Source: an uncultured Oscillospiraceae bacterium
GTDB lineage: Bacteria; Bacillota; Clostridia; Oscillospirales; Acutalibacteraceae
Assembly: GCA_900556765.1 (NCBI GenBank)
Contig: USQH01000046.1
Coordinates: 1 to 9,772 of the forward strand
Reading direction: 5' to 3'
Length of the DNA stretch: 9,772 bases
The notes beneath the pieces are model-generated. The model did no database searches. It was not told the origin of the DNA and saw only the letters and a program-made list of their open reading frames with translations. The position numbers and the translations under genes are program-made. Positions 6,700-9,772 of the stretch are shown here, piece by piece. How positions within the stretch are numbered: the first letter of the stretch is position 1; every line of letters starts with the position of its first letter.

Positions 6700-7875
6700 T
6701 TAATCGACAATCGAAAGCGCGCTTTCGATCGCTATATTTTCCTCACAGCAGTAATCGGCCGTCAGCACTATATTATCTCCCTGTTTTTCATAGCTGAGCT
6801 TGCGGCTTAATATCTTTTTTCCGTCAAGCTGTTGTTTCTCAAGCTGTTCAAGCTCAGCAAGAGCATTTTTCTTCGCCTCATCGGATGAAATTTTGCTTTT
6901 GGTAAGCTGTACTTCGGAAAAATTCGCCGTTGTCACCGACACCGGCAGAGTAACATCAAAAGCACGCAGTGCTTTTTCTTCTGCTTGGCAGGTGTAGCTG
7001 TATTGCTCCGAACCGAGGTAGAGCGGTATACGCAGTCCGAACAGCTGTAGTACCCGCTTTGTGCGTATTTTCCCCGTCGGCACAGCTTTTTGCACGGTCA
7101 TCGGCGATGTAATCGTCAGTCTCCGTTCGGTCGAGGCGTATACTTCGCCGTATGCGTGACACATGATAGTTCGCGTATCACCGTATTCAACAGTTCCTGT
7201 CGCAAGCAGATCGCCCTTTCGCACCGCGTCACCGATTTTAACCGTCGCATTTCCGCGCTTTATGTAAACCGCAGTCACCTGTCCGTCGTAGTCGGCAACC
7301 AAATTGCACGGGCTTTTGTCATCCATACGCTGAGGATCAAGCTGCTCGCGCACGTCAATTGTCACCATACTGCCTTCGATATTTATCGCCGCCCACGACA
7401 GTTCGGGCAGTTCGACCAACATCATCGGACGCAGATTGTCAACATCAAGGTTGCTGACCCGTGCGCCCAGTTTTATACCGCTGCGCTCGGCTGCATTCAG
7501 TATATCCGATGTATTCGTGCTGTCACCGCCAACTACTTCAACGCTCCAAACAAAGCGCGGCATGATAGATAAAAAGGCAATAAAAAGCACCAGACCGACA
7601 AGCAATCCCGGTCGGTGGCGATAACGGCGAACAATAAACGGCACTCCCCTGCGCTTTTTTACACGCAGTTTCGCACCGCAGCGACGTCGCAGCTTGCGCG
7701 TAAACTTATAATCGCGCGCCAGCATACAACATTCAATGGCTTCATCCCTGCGCCGAACATTCCAAACCGTAATGCCGTTGCCGGCGCATAAATTTAAAAA
7801 CCGTTCCTGATAATCACCCGATATCCTGATCCGTATGTATCCGAGCAGAAATCGGACGAGCTTTACAAACAGCAC
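6700..7875 (-). CDS. yqfD: Sporulation membrane protein YqfD
   Basis: YqfD (391 residues, the usual size) is a sporulation protein made with YqfC in the mother cell; its biochemical role is not settled. The N-terminal cytoplasmic part is strongly basic (RRRDEAIECC, RKLRRRCGAKLRVKKRRG), in the manner of the family. One membrane helix lies at about 90-112 (PGLLVGLVLFIAFLSIMPRF). The external part starts VWSVEVVGGDSTNTSDILNAAE, a POTRA/FtsQ-like segment, followed by a beta-rich region containing VTAVYIKRGNATVKIGDAVRKGDLL. The start codon is GTG at 7875, seven bases after AGGAGG (7883-7888), which is formed partly by the yqfC stop codon. The gene is 11 bases from yqfC and clearly in one operon with it. 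Confidence 0.92.
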   Translation of the reverse strand: MLFVKLVRFLLGYIRIRISGDYQERFLNLCAGNGITVWNVRRRDEAIECCMLARDYKFTRKLRRRCGAKLRVKKRRGVPFIVRRYRHRPGLLVGLVLFIAFLSIMPRFVWSVEVVGGDSTNTSDILNAAERSGIKLGARVSNLDVDNLRPMMLVELPELSWAAINIEGSMVTIDVREQLDPQRMDDKSPCNLVADYDGQVTAVYIKRGNATVKIGDAVRKGDLLATGTVEYGDTRTIMCHAYGEVYASTERRLTITSPMTVQKAVPTGKIRTKRVLQLFGLRIPLYLGSEQYSYTCQAEEKALRAFDVTLPVSVTTANFSEVQLTKSKISSDEAKKNALAELEQLEKQQLDGKKILSRKLSYEKQGDNIVLTADYCCEENIAIESALSIVD

Positions 7876-7886
7876 TGCCGAACCTC

Positions 7887-8168
7887 CTACATTTCAAATT
7901 CCACCGACAATATAAATCCGGCGATGATCACCGATGTGTCCGACAGCGACTTTATTTCCAGTCCGCGGCCGATAAATTGCACCGTACCGTTGCCTACGTT
8001 GATTTTTATGCGCTCATCGCCGTATTCGATAAGCCCGCGGCATCCGTCGACCAACACCTCACGATTGCCGGAAAGCTGCATATTGCAGGTTCGTGAAAGC
8101 GTCCCCGGCGGCACCTCCAGTGCGCGTCCTATATACTCGGCAGTCTGTCTGCCCCGTTTGCGTGTCAT
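7887..8168 (-). CDS. yqfC: Sporulation protein YqfC (YabP/YqfC family)
   Basis: A 93-residue protein of the YabP/YqfC family, first gene of the yqfCD pair. Family features seen are the helical start (AEYIGRALEVPPGTL), the beta-rich core LSGNREVLVDGCRGLIEYGDERIKINVGNGTVQFIGRGLEI and the closing DTSVIIAGFILSVEFEM. In Bacillus its orthologue is made under sigma-E in the mother cell. Its exact function is not known. The ATG at 8168 lies five bases after a GGGGGTG site. The gene diverges from the ylbJ-type gene across 80 bases, so two sporulation units may share control in that gap. Confidence 0.9.
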   Translation of the reverse strand: MTRKRGRQTAEYIGRALEVPPGTLSRTCNMQLSGNREVLVDGCRGLIEYGDERIKINVGNGTVQFIGRGLEIKSLSDTSVIIAGFILSVEFEM

Positions 8169-8189
8169 TTCCGCACCCCCGTTTATTCA

Positions 8190-8218
8190 ATGTTATGTGA
8201 ACGAGACTATAAAAATAC
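8190..8218 (-). promoter_or_regulatory. yqfC: Possible sigma-E-like promoter of yqfCD
   Basis: On the minus strand GTATTTT (8212-8218), 14 bases, then CATAACAT (8190-8197) resemble the Bacillus sigma-E boxes (KMATATT and CATACAHT) at 5 of 7 and 6 of 8 positions with correct spacing. The start would fall near 8183, leaving space for the GGGGGTG site. Known sigma-E control of yqfCD in Bacillus makes this plausible, but the match is imperfect. Confidence 0.3.
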
Positions 8219-8248
8219 GCCGCCGCATATATAATAAGGGTGGTTTTA

Positions 8249-8830
8249 ATGATAAAAAAAATTATTCCGGCTCTATTATCCGCAGGCGCAATAACGGCTC
8301 TGCTGTTATTCGGCGCCGATATTTCGCAAGGCGTCCGATGTGGATTGGCAGTGTGCGGTGAGGTTGTCATACCGTCGCTGTTTCCGTTCATGGTTCTTGC
8401 AAATTTCATTGCGTCCGGCAACGGCGCAGATTATTTGTCAAAGCCCTTTTCCGGAGCGGTTAAATGGCTGTTTCGTCTGCCAGAAAAGGCGGTCGCATCG
8501 GTACTGCTTTCATTTATCGGCGGATATCCGGTCGGTGCGGCGCTCGCTTCAAAGTTGTATACACGCCGAGAAATAACACTTTGCGACGCCGAATGTATGC
8601 TCACCTTTGCGGTCAACGCGTCGCCGGCTATGGTAATATTCGCGGTCGGCAACGGCATGCTCGGCTCAGCACAGCTTGGATCGCTGCTTTACGGCGTACA
8701 TATACTCGCCGCGGTTATAAACGGAATTGTGTTTTCGCGCATACTAAATCATATGTCAAAAAGCAAAGCCACATCAACGCAAAACAAAACAAAAAAATGC
8801 AGTGATCGCGCCGCCGAAATCTGCCTCTAA
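8249..8830 (+). CDS. ylbJ: YlbJ-type sporulation membrane protein, N-terminal half (frameshifted)
   Basis: The first 193 residues of a YlbJ-like integral membrane protein, a sporulation protein related to nucleoside-recognition (Gate) domain transporters. Recognisable parts are a first membrane helix (5-22), VVIPSLFPFMVLANFI (39-54), LSFIGGYPVGAALASKL (87-103, the family's GGYP motif) and FAVNASPAMVIFAVGNGMLG (120-139). A helix with LLYGVHILAAVINGIVFSRI follows. I choose the ATG at 8249 because AAGGGTGG (8236-8243) precedes it by five bases; the earlier GTG at 8240 lies within that site. After the helix the frame enters a hydrophilic loop, then an A7 run, and stops at 8830 with a tail (CSDRAAEICL) unlike the family. 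The missing half is encoded in another frame immediately downstream, so this is one gene disrupted by a single-base shift. Confidence 0.85.
   Translation: MIKKIIPALLSAGAITALLLFGADISQGVRCGLAVCGEVVIPSLFPFMVLANFIASGNGADYLSKPFSGAVKWLFRLPEKAVASVLLSFIGGYPVGAALASKLYTRREITLCDAECMLTFAVNASPAMVIFAVGNGMLGSAQLGSLLYGVHILAAVINGIVFSRILNHMSKSKATSTQNKTKKCSDRAAEICL
8791..8797 (+). other. A7 run where the ylbJ frame changes
   Basis: Seven consecutive A lie within the 83-base stretch (8748-8830) where both ylbJ frames are open. Removing one A (or adding two) joins the halves into one frame of about 370 codons, the normal YlbJ size. Homopolymer length error, a true mutation, or slippage during transcription could each explain it. 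Confidence 0.7.
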
Positions 8831-9362
8831 CGATAATGCCGCCGACAAATACGATGTATTACCGCCGAATCTTCGCAAAAACATTGCCGATAGATTCGTT
8901 GAAGCTACCGCCGACGCTTCAGCGGCAATGATAAGCGTTTGCGGTTGCGTAATGCTGTTTGCCGGAATAATCGCATCGCTCGGTAAGTGGTCATTTTTGG
9001 CGCCGTTTGCGGAGGTAACCGTCGGCTGTGCCGCCGCCGTAAAATTCGGTCTTCCGGCCGTTGCGGCAACACTCGGATTCGGCGGCTTTTCGGTTATAAT
9101 GCAGGTCATGTCACTGTCAAAGGGTATTATTCGACCGTCCATCTTGTTTTTCAGCCGCATAAATCACGCGGTTTTGTCCTACCTCATATGCAAAATCGCA
9201 TTATTTCTGCTGCCAAGCGCTGCCGTAGCCGTGATCTCTACCGCGGTACCGTCGGCGGCAAAGGCGTTGTCGATAACGGCACCTGTATCTGCGTCACTGA
9301 TGCTTCTCGCATCGGTAGTCATGTGCAGTGCCGCCGCAACCAAAAAGCAGAGCGAAAAATAG
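8802..9362 (+). CDS. ylbJ: YlbJ-type sporulation membrane protein, C-terminal half (frameshifted)
   Basis: The second half of the YlbJ-like protein, 186 residues if read from the GTG at 8802. The frame is open back to 8748, and no ribosome binding site precedes 8802 (the upstream bases are almost only A and C), so independent translation is unlikely. A hydrophilic, probably cytoplasmic stretch (1-30) leads into FVEATADASAAMISVCGCVMLFAGI, then LAPFAEVTVGCAAAV (66-80) with the family's conserved E-x-T-x-G. Two or three further hydrophobic helices follow (about 83-103, 121-147 and 155-178). It ends KKQSEK. Together with 8249-8830 it makes a full YlbJ. Confidence 0.8.
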   Translation: MIAPPKSASNDNAADKYDVLPPNLRKNIADRFVEATADASAAMISVCGCVMLFAGIIASLGKWSFLAPFAEVTVGCAAAVKFGLPAVAATLGFGGFSVIMQVMSLSKGIIRPSILFFSRINHAVLSYLICKIALFLLPSAAVAVISTAVPSAAKALSITAPVSASLMLLASVVMCSAAATKKQSEK

Positions 9363-9388
9363 TACTTTTCTTTTTGCCGCCGATGTTA

Positions 9389-9394
9389 TATAAT
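9389..9394 (+). promoter_or_regulatory. Possible -10 box upstream of the four-cysteine protein gene
   Basis: A perfect TATAAT stands in the 54-base gap between the ylbJ stop and the ATG at 9417. No good -35 lies at 16-18 bases (the nearest is TTTTCT-like), and the leader would be only about 17 bases, just long enough for the AAGGCGGTGA site. The downstream gene might equally be read through from ylbJ. Confidence 0.3.
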
Positions 9395-9416
9395 GTTGTC
9401 AAGGCGGTGATTTAAT

Positions 9417-9623
9417 ATGAAAATGTCGAAGGATATTGCAAAGGAATGTCGCATTTGTGAGCATGGACGCGTATCTCCGGACGGAATGTCAATACTTTGT
9501 CCTAAAAAAGGAATAATGAATCTCGATATGAATTGTCGTCATTTTCGGTACGATCCGCTGAAACGTGTTCCTCGCAAAAAGCCGAAAATGCAGGAACATT
9601 CCGCCGAGGAATTTGCCCTGTAA
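9417..9623 (+). CDS. Small four-cysteine, zinc-ribbon-like protein
   Basis: A 68-residue protein not recognised as a named family. The ATG at 9417 is seven bases after a strong AAGGCGGTGA site. The layout is C11-x2-C14-x13-C28-x11-C40, which could hold one zinc ion. The cysteine region is followed by HFRYDPLKRVPRKKPK, a basic run suggesting contact with nucleic acid or another acidic partner, and an acidic-then-hydrophobic end (EEFAL). Similar short proteins with a 'C..F.YDPL.R.P' ending occur in clostridia as far as I recall, but I cannot give a function. It lies 54 bases after ylbJ on the same strand and may be in that transcript. No clear terminator follows. Confidence 0.75.
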   Translation: MKMSKDIAKECRICEHGRVSPDGMSILCPKKGIMNLDMNCRHFRYDPLKRVPRKKPKMQEHSAEEFAL

Positions 9624-9680
9624 AAACATTCGGCAAAATTATAGCTGTTTATGTATTCGAATAAATCATCGGTTACTCAT

Positions 9681-9723
9681 TTTAACTTAACTTGACCCTA
9701 CTTGCTGGTTTTCTTAAGTTAAA
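9681..9723. repeat. 10-base inverted repeat in the right-hand AT-rich spacer
   Basis: TTTAACTTAA (9681-9690) and TTAAGTTAAA (9714-9723) are perfect inverted copies separated by 23 bases. The stem is A/T-rich with one G-C pair type and no T tract, so it is not a convincing terminator. A binding site for a dimeric regulator of a gene beyond the window is one possibility. Confidence 0.5.
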
Positions 9724-9772
9724 TTATTCAACTATCTATCACTTATCTATATCACTGCCGATAACACTTCTT

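Noticed and set aside
8230..8235. TATAAT upstream of the ylbJ-type gene
   Set aside because: It abuts the ribosome binding site and would place the transcript start inside it; no -35 matches.
8791..8804. Programmed ribosomal frameshift signal in ylbJ
   Set aside because: The switch needs +1 (or -2), not the common -1 at A-AAA-AAG type sites, and I see no internal ribosome binding-like stimulator or downstream pseudoknot; mutation, sequence error or transcript slippage is simpler.
9654..9663. Palindrome TATTCGAATA
   Set aside because: A 10-base palindrome in AT-rich spacer DNA is expected by chance and no partner or T tract supports a role.
9724..9772. Possible C-terminus of a minus-strand gene entering from the right
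   Set aside because: All three minus frames reach a stop within about 35 bases of the edge; the peptides are too short to judge.

Overview
The window looks like a chromosomal housekeeping and sporulation region of a low-to-moderate GC, endospore-forming Firmicute. The best guess is class Clostridia, Oscillospirales/Ruminococcaceae-like. This rests on yqfC, yqfD and a ylbJ-type gene (all sporulation genes), the Gram-positive order yqfC-yqfD-phoH-ybeY-era-yqzL-recO, strong GGAGG-type ribosome binding sites, and GC-rich coding DNA between AT-rich spacers. I see no mobile element, CRISPR array, tRNA or rRNA.

Layout. Bases 1-171 (minus) are the N-terminal 57 codons of a GNAT-type acetyltransferase that runs off the left edge. 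A 312-base AT-rich spacer follows. It carries two good vegetative promoters pointing outward: one for the acetyltransferase, and one for a small membrane protein at 484-726 (plus) whose tail is extremely acidic and cysteine-rich. A strong hairpin terminator at 758-793 lies between that gene and the convergent mutS2.

From 8168 leftward to 850, eight genes read in one direction on the minus strand: yqfC, yqfD, phoH, ybeY, era, a short yqzL-like gene, recO and mutS2. Most junctions are tight: the yqfC stop lies at the yqfD ribosome binding site, phoH overlaps ybeY by 14 bases, the yqzL-like gene overlaps recO by 53 bases, and the recO stop codon directly abuts the mutS2 start. The set combines spore morphogenesis (yqfC, yqfD), ribosome and rRNA maturation (phoH context, ybeY, era) and DNA or ribosome rescue and repair (recO, mutS2). 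Compared with Bacillus, the genes for the PgpH-type HD phosphodiesterase, DgkA and Cdd are absent from between phoH and era. An extended -10 promoter directly upstream of phoH suggests the housekeeping half can be transcribed apart from the sporulation half.

On the plus strand from 8249, a ylbJ-type sporulation membrane protein gene is split into two overlapping frames at a run of seven A (8791-8797). A 68-residue four-cysteine protein follows at 9417-9623. The last 149 bases are AT-rich and hold a 10-base inverted repeat but no gene I can support.

The points most worth a second look are the phoH reading frame, which has no ATG/GTG/TTG start covering its conserved N-terminus; the ylbJ frameshift at the A run; the acidic Cys-rich membrane protein; and the tiny yqzL-like gene overlapping recO. 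No wholly new multi-gene system is evident.
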